From assembly GCF_010448835.1 (NCBI RefSeq), contig NZ_CP048409.1, positions 682,001 to 746,000 on the forward strand: a DNA stretch of 64,000 bases. The letters run 5' to 3'. Position 1 is the stretch's first letter. Each line of letters opens with the position of its first letter. A model generated the notes under the pieces. That model worked only from the letters and a program-made list of their open reading frames with translations. It did no database searches and was not told where the DNA came from. The position numbers and the translations under genes are program-made. The stretch is from Draconibacterium halophilum (GTDB taxonomy: Bacteria; Bacteroidota; Bacteroidia; Bacteroidales; Prolixibacteraceae). This document shows, one piece after another, positions 50,271 through 59,504 of this stretch.

Positions 50271-50984
50271 TTATCGCTGACTTACGTCGCCACCGCTCGA
50301 TTCGTCAATGTCTCTGATATCGGGGCTGCCGTGGTAATTAATATCCGATCCGCTACTGGCTTTAGCATAAATTTCGCTGCTAACACTAACCGTAATATCT
50401 GATCCGCTGCTTGCGTTGGCATAACAAATGGCCGACTCCAGGTCTTTGGCTTTTATATCCGATCCGCTACTGGCATCAACCCGAAGCGTTTTTACTTTAC
50501 CACGAATTTTAGAATCGGAACCGCTGCTGGTATCAACCAACAGATTTTTATAATACACCTCGATTTTTAAATCGGAACCACTGCTGCAACTTACATCAAG
50601 CGATTCGCCTTCCAGTGTATTTGTCGATTCCACATCGGAGCCCGATGAAGCCGATAGTTTTTTTAACTCTTTAACGGTTACATAAACTTTTCGTGTTTCG
50701 TTGCCGCTGCCCCAGTTAAACCAGTTTTGGCGTTTCATGTAAATTTTAAGCGTTCCGTCTTCTACTTCGGTTTTCAGGTCATCAATAATATCATCATCGG
50801 CAACAACTTTTACTTCTTCGGTGTTGCCCATAGTCAGGTACAGATCGATTCCGGTTGAGACTTTTATAGCATTAAAACCACTGATTTGGCGTATTTGAGT
50901 TTCGTCGCTGTTGCCGGCAATAACAGTTCCGTAGCTGGTAACAGCAATTATAAGCAGAAATACAATTTTTTTGAATGACTTCAT
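50271..50984 (-). CDS. GIN-domain (DUF2807) exported protein, Asp-type
   Basis: 237 residues. Signal peptide MKSFKKIVFLLIIAVTSYGTVIAG. The N-terminal part IRQISGFNAIKVSTGIDLYLTMG is the start of the head GIN domain. A beta-helix follows in which each turn carries S-S-G-S-D: six exact copies (e.g. SASSGSDVE, CSSGSDLKI, DASSGSDIKA, KASSGSDINY) and one SSGGD. The repeat places a Ser/Asp ladder down one face. The neighbouring paralogue has Asn instead of Asp. Function unknown; probably surface or periplasmic. Confidence 0.85.
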   Translation of the reverse strand: MKSFKKIVFLLIIAVTSYGTVIAGNSDETQIRQISGFNAIKVSTGIDLYLTMGNTEEVKVVADDDIIDDLKTEVEDGTLKIYMKRQNWFNWGSGNETRKVYVTVKELKKLSASSGSDVESTNTLEGESLDVSCSSGSDLKIEVYYKNLLVDTSSGSDSKIRGKVKTLRVDASSGSDIKAKDLESAICYANASSGSDITVSVSSEIYAKASSGSDINYHGSPDIRDIDESSGGDVSQR

Positions 50985-51056
50985 GTGCGTTATTTTTTGT
51001 TTTTGAATTGAGACTGTTGAAAAGACGCTGCCAAAAATAGAAAGTTACACTTGCGG

Positions 51057-51770
51057 CTAATTTTTTATCACATTTCCGCCCGACGACTTGCTGATTTCAG
51101 TGTTTTTCGGATTTCCATTATAAAATACATTTCCTCCGCTACTGGCGCTTGCCTGAATTTTGTTTTTGGTGTTAAGCCAAATATTTGCACCACTGCTAGC
51201 TTTTGCCTTAGCAGTTTTGGCTTTTAAATCACCGGCTTTTAAGTTTGACCCCGAACTGGCTTGGGCATTGATTGAATTGGCATTTCCATCCAAAAAGATA
51301 TTCGACCCCGAGCTGGTTTGTGCCGTCACATCATCGGCATCGAGAGAGAATCTTAAATTGGCACCCGATGACGCGGAAAGATCGATATCGCGAACATTTA
51401 AAATGTTTTCTGAAAAAACATTACTGCCTGATGATGCTTTTGTGGCCTCGAGCTTGGGAAGCGTAACAAATACTTTTTTGCTTTTCGCTTTTCGGATTTT
51501 GTCGATCGCTTTTATTCTAAGTTCTTCTCCGTGCAGTTCGGTTACTATGCTATTATGTAGGTTTTCGTCGGCTTCAACAACTACTTTGTAATCGCTGCCC
51601 ATTGTTACATACACATTCATTCCTCGACTTACATTTATTTCGGTAAAATCTTCAAGGTCTCGCTCCTCGGTGGTTACATTGCCATTTCCGTTAACGGTTG
51701 ACTGTAACAAACAAGAAGAAGTGGCAAGCAATAACAGGATACCCGAAAGGAATACTACAAACTGTTTCAT
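51057..51770 (-). CDS. GIN-domain (DUF2807) lipoprotein, Asn-type
   Basis: 237 residues. The leader MKQFVVFLSGILLLLATSSC ends in a lipobox-like Cys, so it is probably a lipoprotein. VNGNGNVTTEERDLEDFTEINVSRGMNVYVTMG opens the GIN domain (residues ~27-60). Seven turns then carry SSG-[SAG]-N (KASSGSNVF, SASSGANLRF, QTSSGSNIFL, QASSGSNLKA, KASSGANIWL, SASSGGNVFY, KSSGGNVIK). It has the same length as its neighbour, from which it was probably duplicated, and lies 72 bp upstream of it. Confidence 0.85.
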   Translation of the reverse strand: MKQFVVFLSGILLLLATSSCLLQSTVNGNGNVTTEERDLEDFTEINVSRGMNVYVTMGSDYKVVVEADENLHNSIVTELHGEELRIKAIDKIRKAKSKKVFVTLPKLEATKASSGSNVFSENILNVRDIDLSASSGANLRFSLDADDVTAQTSSGSNIFLDGNANSINAQASSGSNLKAGDLKAKTAKAKASSGANIWLNTKNKIQASASSGGNVFYNGNPKNTEISKSSGGNVIKN

Positions 51771-52138
51771 CGTTTTTTGTTTGGTTTATAATTATCATGC
51801 AAATTATTGAAACATGTTGAAACCGCGAAATTATTTCGTTAAACCCGGGTATTTTATCGGTAAGCAGAAATTGAACACAGAGAATTTCGAATGATGACTA
51901 ACGATTTTAGATTGCCGAAGGGGGAAGAAAGTTTTCAGTATTCAGTCGCAGTTAACAGTTTTACAATAGAACAATTTAGCCGTAGTAAACAAAAACTTAA
52001 TTGGTGAAACAAACTATTGTGTCCTATGTATCTAATGTGGTTCAATTCTTGGTGTCTTTCAGTGTTCGTGTTTAAGATTTAATCATAAAAAAAAGCCGGC
52101 AACCATTGCCAGCTTTAAACATTTACTCAAAATAACCC
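51771..52138. other. Intergenic region with a repeat remnant
   Basis: 368 bp without a gene. 52010-52075 reads like a dispersed repeat (TATTGTGTCCTATGTATC...GGTGTCTTTCAGTG); the terminator of the Spy-like gene is at its right end. No promoter box could be fixed. Confidence 0.45.
52087..52116 (-). terminator. Terminator of the Spy/LTXXQ-like gene
   Basis: Arms AAAGCCGGCAA (52092-52102) and TTGCCAGCTTT (52106-52116) around CCA; on the minus strand followed by TTTTTTTT. Confidence 0.8.
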
Positions 52139-52627
52139 TTAAGCACCGTGCCTAAAACGATTACGGGGAGTTGGATTCCTGTCAAAACCCTTATCTCTTC
52201 TACTTTTCATTTCGTCGAATTTTATGCGTTGTTCTTCGCTTAACATCGAACGAATTTCCTGGTGTTGTTTGGCCCTTATCTTTTGGATATCGACCTGAAT
52301 AGCTGCCATTTTTTCAATATTGTCTTCAATGGCTTTCATGTCTGCTTTTTCAGCAGTTGTTAGTGTGCGTTGTTTGGCTCTAAGTTCATTTAATTCATTG
52401 CGTAAAGGCTGAATTGCTTTGGTCGATTTAAGACGAAGTTCTTTCATTTTTTCTTGTTGCTCTTCCGTAAAAAAGTCTTTGAAATTGGCTCTTTCTCTGT
52501 CGAAACGCTTGGCCGTCATTTCGCGTTGTTCTGGCGATCTTCTTTTTCGCTCCGGTTGCTGTGCCATTGTTGTAATTGAAAATGCAAATACAACAATTAA
52601 TGCTAAACTTAAAATCTTGGTTTTCAT
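52139..52627 (-). CDS. Periplasmic Spy/CpxP (LTXXQ)-like protein
   Basis: 162 residues with signal peptide MKTKILSLALIVVFAFSITTMAQ. The mature protein is helical and very basic/acidic: FFTEEQQEKMKELRLKSTKA, then a paired helix DIQKIRAKQHQEIRSMLSEEQRIKFDEM. The F/L-T/S-x-E-Q-Q/R motifs (FFTEEQQ and MLSEEQR) are the two L-T-x-x-Q signatures of the Spy chaperone family. It probably acts as a small periplasmic stress chaperone or metal-responsive protein. Monocistronic. Confidence 0.8.
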   Translation of the reverse strand: MKTKILSLALIVVFAFSITTMAQQPERKRRSPEQREMTAKRFDRERANFKDFFTEEQQEKMKELRLKSTKAIQPLRNELNELRAKQRTLTTAEKADMKAIEDNIEKMAAIQVDIQKIRAKQHQEIRSMLSEEQRIKFDEMKSRRDKGFDRNPTPRNRFRHGA

Positions 52628-52814
52628 GTCTCTAAAAATTTAAATTGTTACGTTTTCTGGTGCTTTGACGGCGATGTTTTTGAATGGTTTAACGCATTTT
52701 GATTTTTAACGCCGTTTAACTTTTCGGCTGCGGGAATGTTAAACCAAATACATAAATGGTTGGTTTTAATATAAATTAACGTAATGTAATGCCGACTAGC
52801 GTGGCAAGATTTGT

Positions 52815-52822
52815 TACTTTTG
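52815..52822 (+). promoter_or_regulatory. -7 box of the S41 protease gene
   Basis: TACTTTTG matches TAnnTTTG, 54 bp before the ATG at 52877. No clear TTG is seen in the -33 region. Confidence 0.35.
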
Positions 52823-52876
52823 GGCCTTCGATGCGAAGGAGCAGATAGTGAATAGTGAATTCAGAAAAGAAGAATT

Positions 52877-54544
52877 ATGAAGAAAAGAATATTAATAGGA
52901 ATAACGATAGTTGCAGTTATTGGGATTAGCTTTTTTAGTTTTACCCGCGACGAGAAGAATTTTGAAATTGCAAAGAATCTGGATATTTACCACACTTTGT
53001 TTCGCGAGTTGAACATGTTTTATGTTGACGATGTGAATCCGAATGATCTGGTAAAAACCAGTATTGATAAAATGCTGAGTTCGCTTGATCCGTATACCAA
53101 CTATATTTCGGAAGATCAGATGGAAGATTTCCGTTTTATGACTACCGGCGAGTATGCAGGAATTGGGGCTTTAATCAGCAAACAAAATGACAAAATTGTT
53201 ATTGCCGAACCCTATGAAGGTTTTCCGGCACAGAAATTTGGAATAAAAGCCGGCGATATTATTCTTGAGGTAGCTGGAAAAGAAACCAAACTGATGAGTA
53301 CCGAAGATGTGAGTTCGCTGTTGAAAGGACCCGCGAATAAAGCTGTTATAATAAAATTACAGCGTCCCGGCCAGAAAAAGCCTTTTACGGTTGATGTTAT
53401 TCGCGAGAAGATCAGTATCGACGCTGTTCCGTATTACGGAATGCTCGATCAGAATACGGGCTACATTCGTCTGTCGAATTTTACAGCCAACTGTAGCAAC
53501 GATGTTAAAAAAGCTTTCCTTGAACTGAAAGAGAATAACCCTGATGGTTTAATTCTCGACTTACGTGGCAACCCGGGTGGCTTGCTGGTTGAAGCGGTAA
53601 AAATTGTAAACTTTTTTGTGCCACAGGGAGAAGAAATTGTAAGCACGCGTGGAAAAGTAAAACAGTGGGACAAGGTGTATAAAGCAACCGCAACACCAAT
53701 CGATACTACAATGAAAATTGCAGTTCTTGTTAATAGTGGTTCGGCCTCGGCTTCCGAAATTGTAGCCGGAGCTATTCAGGATCTCGATCGTGGAATTATT
53801 GTTGGTACACGCACATTTGGAAAAGGATTGGTGCAAACAACACGCGATTTGAGTTACAACACCAAATTAAAAGTTACTACAGCTAAATATTACATTCCGA
53901 GTGGCCGCTGTATTCAGGCGTTGGATTATTCGCACCGTAACGAGGATGGAAGTATCGGTCACATTCCGGATTCATTGATTAGCGAGTTTACCACAAAAAA
54001 AGGCCGTAAAGTATACGACGGCGGTGGAGTGGTTCCCGATGTGAAAATTGATGGTGACAAACTCAGCAATTTAAGTATTGAGCTGGTTACTCGTTTTATG
54101 ATATTTAATTTTGCCACAAAATATTCAAACGAAAACGAAAGTATTCCGGAGCCGGAAGCATTTTCTATTACTGATAATATTTACAATCAGTTTGCCGATT
54201 TTCTTGAACAACGTGAGTTTAAGTACGAATCAGCATCGCAAGACGATTTGAAAGAATTGTTGGAGACCGCCAAACGTGAAAAATACTACGGACTTGCAAA
54301 AGAAGAATTTGAAGCCCTGGAGGCGAAACTTGAACCGGATATGGATAAGGATTTAACTATGTTCAGACCTGAAATTAGTGAGTTGCTGGAAAGCGAAATT
54401 GTTTCGCGCTTTTATTATCAAAAAGGATCGATAAGAGCATCAATCAACGACGATAAAGGAATTAAGAAAACGATAGAAGCATTGCATTCTGAAACAGCCT
54501 ATGCTGCTTATTTTAAGCCCGGGATGATAGTTGGAGTGAATTAA
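52877..54544 (+). CDS. S41 family C-terminal processing peptidase
   Basis: 555 residues. N-terminal signal anchor (ILIGITIVAVIGISFFSFT), then a Ctp N-domain, PDZ (GIGALISKQNDKIVIAEPYEGFPAQKFGIKAGDIIL, residues ~100-135) and the protease core. The catalytic Ser is in VNSGSASASEIVAGAIQDL and the Lys in TRTFGKGLVQTTRDL, four turns later, the Ser-Lys dyad of tail-specific proteases. A ~150-residue C-terminal helical extension follows. It acts in the periplasm on C-termini of exported proteins. Confidence 0.93.
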   Translation: MKKRILIGITIVAVIGISFFSFTRDEKNFEIAKNLDIYHTLFRELNMFYVDDVNPNDLVKTSIDKMLSSLDPYTNYISEDQMEDFRFMTTGEYAGIGALISKQNDKIVIAEPYEGFPAQKFGIKAGDIILEVAGKETKLMSTEDVSSLLKGPANKAVIIKLQRPGQKKPFTVDVIREKISIDAVPYYGMLDQNTGYIRLSNFTANCSNDVKKAFLELKENNPDGLILDLRGNPGGLLVEAVKIVNFFVPQGEEIVSTRGKVKQWDKVYKATATPIDTTMKIAVLVNSGSASASEIVAGAIQDLDRGIIVGTRTFGKGLVQTTRDLSYNTKLKVTTAKYYIPSGRCIQALDYSHRNEDGSIGHIPDSLISEFTTKKGRKVYDGGGVVPDVKIDGDKLSNLSIELVTRFMIFNFATKYSNENESIPEPEAFSITDNIYNQFADFLEQREFKYESASQDDLKELLETAKREKYYGLAKEEFEALEAKLEPDMDKDLTMFRPEISELLESEIVSRFYYQKGSIRASINDDKGIKKTIEALHSETAYAAYFKPGMIVGVN

Positions 54545-54570
54545 TACTATTTTTTGTGAGACACAAAAAG

Positions 54571-54605
54571 AAGGAGGTTTTTTTGAAAAAGACCTCCTTT
54601 TTTTT
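54571..54605 (+). terminator. Terminator of the S41 protease gene
   Basis: Arms AAGGAGGT (54571-54578) and ACCTCCTT (54592-54599) followed by a T tract to 54605. Confidence 0.8.
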
Positions 54606-54721
54606 AACCATATTTTCCATTTATTATTTCAAAAATAAAACAAAATCAATATCGCCTCTAAAACTTTTCAAATCTGCTAGTTTTTAGTACTTTTCTAACT
54701 CCAATAGTTTGATTAATAGTT

Positions 54722-55573
54722 ATGACGTTTAAAGAGATTTTAAATATTGAATTATACAATAAAGGAGATTTTACATTAACCGTTTACAACATCTTTTTAA
54801 TACTTGTTGTAATTCTGGTTACGCTAATTTCACTAAAAATTATCCGTCGTTTTTTTAAGCGCTTTATTAAAAGAGAGGAATCCGAACGGAGCTCATACTG
54901 GTCGGTGTATCTCATTCTTCGATATGTCGTTTGGGTCATCATTATCATTTTTCTTTTAGAATCTTCCGGCCTGAAAGTTTCTGTGTTGCTGGCCAGTATC
55001 ACCGCATTGCTGGTTGGTGTTGGATTTGGTATTCAGCAGCTATTCAGCGACTTAGCCTCGGGAATAGTACTGCTGGTTGAGCGAAACTTGCAGCTAAACG
55101 ATGTTATTCAGATACAGGATGGCACGGTGGGACGAGTGATCCACATTGGCCTACGTACATCGAGATTAAAAACCCGCGACGATATTATTTTGGTGGTGCC
55201 CAATTCGAAATTTGTTAACGACAAAATAATCAACTGGAGCCACATGGATTACAATACCCGTTTCTCAGTTGATGTGGGTGTGGCATACGGATCTGATACA
55301 AAACTGGTAACTAAAATCCTTCTTGATTGTGCAGCAAAAAACGGTAATGTTTCAGCAGCTCCAAAACCTTTTGTGCGATTTAATAATTTTGGTGATTCGG
55401 CATTGGAATTCCAAATCTTCTTTTGGGTGCGCGAATCGTTTTGGGTAGAAAACACAAAGAGCGAAATGCGCTATGCCATTGATGATGAGTTTCGCAAAAA
55501 TGGAGTGCAAATTCCATTCCCTCAACGTGATATACATATTAAAAGTACCGTTGACCAAAATAAAACGCACTAA
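54722..55573 (+). CDS. MscS-type mechanosensitive channel
   Basis: 283 residues. Three membrane helices (YNIFLILVVILVTLISLKII; VYLILRYVVWVIIIIFLLES; VLLASITALLVGVGFGIQQL). The last is the pore helix with the Gly/Ala packing and is followed by the MscS signature DLASGIVLLVERNLQLNDVIQI. The beta domain follows (GTVGRVIHIGLRTSRLKTRDDI, VVPNSKFVNDKIINWS). It opens at high membrane tension to release solutes. It is 2 bp from a second MscS-like gene. Confidence 0.93.
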   Translation: MTFKEILNIELYNKGDFTLTVYNIFLILVVILVTLISLKIIRRFFKRFIKREESERSSYWSVYLILRYVVWVIIIIFLLESSGLKVSVLLASITALLVGVGFGIQQLFSDLASGIVLLVERNLQLNDVIQIQDGTVGRVIHIGLRTSRLKTRDDIILVVPNSKFVNDKIINWSHMDYNTRFSVDVGVAYGSDTKLVTKILLDCAAKNGNVSAAPKPFVRFNNFGDSALEFQIFFWVRESFWVENTKSEMRYAIDDEFRKNGVQIPFPQRDIHIKSTVDQNKTH

Positions 55574-55575
55574 TT

Positions 55576-56535
55576 ATGAAAAGATTCATCCGGTTTATTG
55601 TCCCTGTTATATTGCTGCTTGTAGCAATATTTTTTAAAGGTTTTTTGGAGAAACACGAGTTGGTATCGCCCGATTATTATAACTTTTTTAACAAAACCGG
55701 TTCAATTTTGCTGATCGTAAGTATCGCCTGGGCTTTAATGGCAATTTTGCGTGGCTTTAAAAGAGTTATCCTTTCAAAATTAGACACCTCGCAGGAAGAT
55801 AATCTACGTGAGCGCAAATTCCTGACACAGTTCAATATCATGGAAAGTATCATTTATTTCATGATTGTTTTAATTGCAATAGGAGCATCATTAATGTTGT
55901 TTGAAGAAGTAAGGCAGCTGGGAATCAGTCTTTTTGCCTCGGCTGGTGTTGCCGGTATAATTATTGGTTTTGCGGCGCAAAGGCTTATTGCTACGGTATT
56001 GGCCGGTTTGCAAATTGCCATCACGCAGCCCATTCGTCTCGATGATGTGGTGATTATCGAAAATGAGTGGGGAAGAATAGAGGAAATTACTCTTACTTAT
56101 GTGGTGGTAAAAATCTGGGATCAGCGCCGTTTGGTGGTGCCTTCAACCTATTTTTTCGAAAAACCATTTCAGAACTGGACACGCAATACTTCCGAGATTT
56201 TGGGAACCGTGTTTTTATATACCGATTATCATGTACCGTTCGATGCGTTGCGAGCGGAATTAACACGCTTGTTAAACAGCACACCGTTGTGGGATAAAAG
56301 AGTAAACGTTTTGCAAGTTACCGATACCAAAGAATATGGTGTTGAAATACGTGCCTTGATGAGTGCAAAAGATTCGCCAATAGCCTGGGATCTTCGGGTT
56401 TTTATTCGTGAAAAAATGATTGAGTTTATCCAAAAAAATTATCCTGAGAGTTTGCCGCGCACACGTGTTGTTTTTGAAAAAGGAACGCCGGATTTAAACA
56501 CCGATCAACGAAACGAGACAACAAAAGATGTATAA
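55576..56535 (+). CDS. MscS-like channel, second type
   Basis: 319 residues; membrane helices near 7-22, 38-60 and 92-112, then a pore-like helix LGISLFASAGVAGIIIGFAA with Q-R-L-I-A-T-V-L-A-G-L-Q-I-A in place of the usual D-L-x-S-G. The beta domain is IEEITLTYVVVKIWDQRRLVVPSTYFFEKPFQNWT (residues ~172-206). It resembles the YbdG/YnaI-style side group. Paired with the MscS gene before it, possibly tuning conductance or threshold. Confidence 0.88.
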   Translation: MKRFIRFIVPVILLLVAIFFKGFLEKHELVSPDYYNFFNKTGSILLIVSIAWALMAILRGFKRVILSKLDTSQEDNLRERKFLTQFNIMESIIYFMIVLIAIGASLMLFEEVRQLGISLFASAGVAGIIIGFAAQRLIATVLAGLQIAITQPIRLDDVVIIENEWGRIEEITLTYVVVKIWDQRRLVVPSTYFFEKPFQNWTRNTSEILGTVFLYTDYHVPFDALRAELTRLLNSTPLWDKRVNVLQVTDTKEYGVEIRALMSAKDSPIAWDLRVFIREKMIEFIQKNYPESLPRTRVVFEKGTPDLNTDQRNETTKDV

Positions 56536-56968
56536 AACACCAATGAAAATTTATTTTGCCGGTTCCATACGCGGAGGGAGACAGGATGCCGTGCTGTACG
56601 AAACGATTATTCAATACCTAAAAACCTTTGGTGAAGTACTTACTGAACATGTTGGAGATCCTGCATTAACCAGTGTTGGCGATGACGGACCAAGCGATCA
56701 GTTTATTCACGATCGCGACCTGGAATGGCTGCAAACTTCCGATGTAATTGTGGCCGAAGTAACAACAGTTTCGATGGGTGTTGGCTACGAAATTGGCCGG
56801 GCTGTGGAAATGGGCAAACCGGTACTTTGTCTATTTCGTGAAGGGGCCAAAACCAATTTATCTGCTATGATCGCAGGCTGCGAGGCTATTAATTTGGTTC
56901 ATTATTCAAATTTTGAGGAACTTAAAAAGCCAGTTCAGCAATTTCTTTTTTCGCTTAACGTTTTGTAG
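56528..56968 (+). CDS. 2'-deoxynucleoside 5'-phosphate N-hydrolase (DNPH1/Rcl-like)
   Basis: 146 residues (or 141 from the second ATG at 56543). IYFAGSIRGGRQDAVLYETI, VLTEHVGD, DLEWLQTSDVIVAEVTTVSMGVGYEIGRAV, listed by region, and KPVLCLFREG...LSAMIAG match the mammalian DNPH1/Rcl protein almost motif for motif, including the catalytic Glu in GVGYEIGRA. It should hydrolyse the glycosidic bond of deoxynucleoside 5'-monophosphates. It overlaps the second MscS gene by 8 bp, so it is translated with the channels. Confidence 0.88.
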   Translation: MYKTPMKIYFAGSIRGGRQDAVLYETIIQYLKTFGEVLTEHVGDPALTSVGDDGPSDQFIHDRDLEWLQTSDVIVAEVTTVSMGVGYEIGRAVEMGKPVLCLFREGAKTNLSAMIAGCEAINLVHYSNFEELKKPVQQFLFSLNVL

Positions 56969-57092
56969 AAAATTTAAGATAATGCAATTGGAACTGTATT
57001 TTTATTATTTTCATTGCGTCTATTTGACAAATTCAATTATCTTGTGTCGAATTTTGAAAAATAATTGATCACTAATAAAAAAATCTAAACCT

Positions 57093-58499
57093 ATGGATTC
57101 AAAGAAATCAAATCAATTAAATCGAAGGAAATTTCTTGGGCTTTCAGCACTTGGCTTATCCAGTTTGACCATCCTTCCCAGTTGGACAATCAACGGAATT
57201 AAAATTGCTCCCAGCGACAGAGTAACAATGGGATTCATTGGCCTTGGACAGCAGGGAATGAATGACTTCCGTAGTTTCTCGGCAGTTCCCGGAGTGGAAG
57301 TAGTTGCCGGTTGCGATGTTGATAGTATGAAAACAGAACGTTTTAAGCGCACTGTTGAGGAATGGCAGGAATCGTTGGGCTTGGCGCCTCGCGTAGATAA
57401 GTATGAACGATACGAAGAATTGCTTGAGCGCAAAGACATTGATGCAGTAGAAGTTTGTTCTCCTGACCATTGGCACGCTTTAATGACAATTCATGCATGC
57501 CAGGCTGGTAAAGATGTATATGTTCAAAAGCCACTTTCTTTTACCATTGCCGAAGCGGAAAAAATGGTACGTGTGGCAAACGATACAAAACGAGTTGTAC
57601 AGGTAGGAAGCCAGCAACGTTCTAGCGCTGAATTCCAAAAAGCTATTGCACTGGTTCAAAGCGGTGCTATTGGCCATATCGATAAAGTTTACGCAAAAGT
57701 TGGCGACCCACCATCTCCTCTTGATTTACCAGAGATGAAAGTTCCGGCTAACCTGAACTTCAACCTTTGGATGGGACCATTGAATGATCCAAATATTCAT
57801 TATCATTCAGATCTTTGTCCTCCTATTTCGCTCAATCCGCCGGAAAGAGAAAAATTATGGGGTGCATGGCGCTGGTACCGCGAAACCGGTAACGGATTTA
57901 CTGCCGACTGGGGTGCGCACATGTTCGATATTGCACAAGCTGCTATTGGCATGGATGGTTCAGGTCCTGCAGAGATTATTCCTAAAGGTGTTGACGGAGC
58001 CGACTATATGACCTTTAAATACCTGAACGGTGTTGTAATGACAGAACAACCGTACCTCGAAGATATGCCAAATGCTCAGGGGATTAAGTTTATTGGCGAC
58101 GACGGTTGGATTGAAGTAGCGCGCGGTTACCTGGCTTGTTCAAAATCAGATTTAGTTCCTGATGAATTAAGAGGAAGACGTCCGAAAAATCTGACTCCGG
58201 AAGAACGTAAAAAAATGTTTGAGGAAATGCAGAAAGCACAAAAAGAGGGTGGAGGTAGCTTCGAAATCAGTTCTCCACATATGGAAGATTTCATCAGCTG
58301 TGTACATTCAAGGCAAAAACCAATTGCGTCGGTTGAAGTGGGTGCAAGCACGGCAATAACTTGTTGCTTAGGAAACATGGCTACTGAAATGCAACGTCCC
58401 GTTAATTGGGATCCCGCAACACATAGCTTTGGAACCGATAAAGAAGCATGGAACCATCGTTTGTATAATTACGATTATCGCGGTTCTTATAAGTTATAA
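57093..58499 (+). CDS. Tat-exported Gfo/Idh/MocA family oxidoreductase
   Basis: 468 residues. Twin-arginine leader NRRKFLGLSALGLSSLTILP, then a Rossmann domain (TMGFIGLGQQGMNDFRSF), the EVCSPDHWHALMTIHACQAG segment, YVQKPLSFTIAEAE (family E/Q-K-P) and GNGFTADWGAHMFDIAQAAI with the active-site His. The group GFO_IDH_MocA_C2 is frequent in Bacteroidota next to TIM-barrel isomerases; such pairs oxidise or deglycosylate sugars in the periplasm. No gap larger than 17 bp separates it from the isomerase. Confidence 0.88.
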   Translation: MDSKKSNQLNRRKFLGLSALGLSSLTILPSWTINGIKIAPSDRVTMGFIGLGQQGMNDFRSFSAVPGVEVVAGCDVDSMKTERFKRTVEEWQESLGLAPRVDKYERYEELLERKDIDAVEVCSPDHWHALMTIHACQAGKDVYVQKPLSFTIAEAEKMVRVANDTKRVVQVGSQQRSSAEFQKAIALVQSGAIGHIDKVYAKVGDPPSPLDLPEMKVPANLNFNLWMGPLNDPNIHYHSDLCPPISLNPPEREKLWGAWRWYRETGNGFTADWGAHMFDIAQAAIGMDGSGPAEIIPKGVDGADYMTFKYLNGVVMTEQPYLEDMPNAQGIKFIGDDGWIEVARGYLACSKSDLVPDELRGRRPKNLTPEERKKMFEEMQKAQKEGGGSFEISSPHMEDFISCVHSRQKPIASVEVGASTAITCCLGNMATEMQRPVNWDPATHSFGTDKEAWNHRLYNYDYRGSYKL

Positions 58500-58515
58500 A
58501 TCAACCAAAAACCTT

Positions 58516-59454
58516 ATGGATAAAAGAGAATTTTTAAAGAAGATGGGGCTGCTTACTGCCGGTGGTATGGTAGCTGGTTCATTGAAGCCTGCAACTGCCG
58601 CCTCTATGGTAGGCATGGGTGGAAAGGAAATAGGTTTGCAAATTTATTCAGTAATGCGCGAACTGAATGCCGATGTTCCTAATGGCTTGAAGAAAATAAA
58701 AGATATTGGTTACAGTACCATTGAGCTGGCGGGTTATGGCAATCGCAGAATGGGCGAGTATTCTGTTGAGGAATACCGTAAACTGGCTGATGATGCGGGG
58801 TTGAAAATTACAGGATCACACGTTAATCCTCCTACCCGTGATATTACGAAAGACAAACTGGGAGAGTTATCCGATTTCTGGAAACAAACTGTTGAAGACC
58901 ATGAAAAATTTGGTGTAAAAACTTTGGTTCAGCCAATGATGCCAAATGTGCCAACGCATGATGCAGCAAAAGTGGTTTGCGAATCGTTTAACCATGCCGG
59001 TGAGATAGCAAAATCGGCCGGAATTAAATTTGGTTATCACAACCATAATATGGAATTCGGACGCGTTGTAAAACCGGAAGACAAGGATAAACCGCATAAT
59101 CCCTGGATGCCGGTGGGCGATGTAATCTACGACTTGTTTCTGAATGGTACCGATCCAAATCTGGTATTCTTTGAAATGGATGTGTACTGGACCGTAATGG
59201 GTGCTAACGATCCGCTTGAATACTTTGAAAAGTATGCCGGAAGATTCCCTGTACTGCATATAAAAGACCGTTCTGTACTTGGCCAGTCGGGGATGATGAA
59301 CTTTGAAAACATCTTTAACAAGGCTTACGAAAATGGTTTGGAAGGTTTCTATGTGGAACTGGAAGGAATCAGAGACGGAAGTATGACTCAGTTTGAAGGT
59401 GTTGAAAAATGTTACGATTATTTAAATGATGCTTCATTCGTGAAGCAATCCTAA
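58516..59454 (+). CDS. Exported sugar phosphate isomerase/epimerase (TIM barrel)
   Basis: 312 residues from ATG 58516 (MDKREFLKKMGLLTAGGMVA). The longer frame starts within the previous gene. Leader KREFLKKMGLLTAGGMVAGS is Tat-like but with a single Arg (KRE), so the route is uncertain. The barrel shows GLQIYSVMRELN, STIELAGYGNRRMGEY, TGSHVNPPT, KFGYHNHNMEFGR, VFFEMDVYWTVM and HIKDRSVLG, the metal-binding His/Glu/Asp set of the AP_endonuc_2 family. Works with the oxidoreductase upstream, probably on a glycoside. Confidence 0.88.
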   Translation: MDKREFLKKMGLLTAGGMVAGSLKPATAASMVGMGGKEIGLQIYSVMRELNADVPNGLKKIKDIGYSTIELAGYGNRRMGEYSVEEYRKLADDAGLKITGSHVNPPTRDITKDKLGELSDFWKQTVEDHEKFGVKTLVQPMMPNVPTHDAAKVVCESFNHAGEIAKSAGIKFGYHNHNMEFGRVVKPEDKDKPHNPWMPVGDVIYDLFLNGTDPNLVFFEMDVYWTVMGANDPLEYFEKYAGRFPVLHIKDRSVLGQSGMMNFENIFNKAYENGLEGFYVELEGIRDGSMTQFEGVEKCYDYLNDASFVKQS

Positions 59455-59471
59455 CCAAGTTAATTATATAA

Positions 59472-59501
59472 AACGGGTGTGTTTTCACATCCGTTTTTTT
59501 G
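59472..59501 (+). terminator. Terminator of the oxidoreductase-isomerase operon
   Basis: Arms AAACGGGTGTG (59472-59482) and CACATCCGTTT (59487-59497) around TTTT, then a T tract; one G-U pair. Confidence 0.8.
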
Positions 59502-59504
59502 TGC

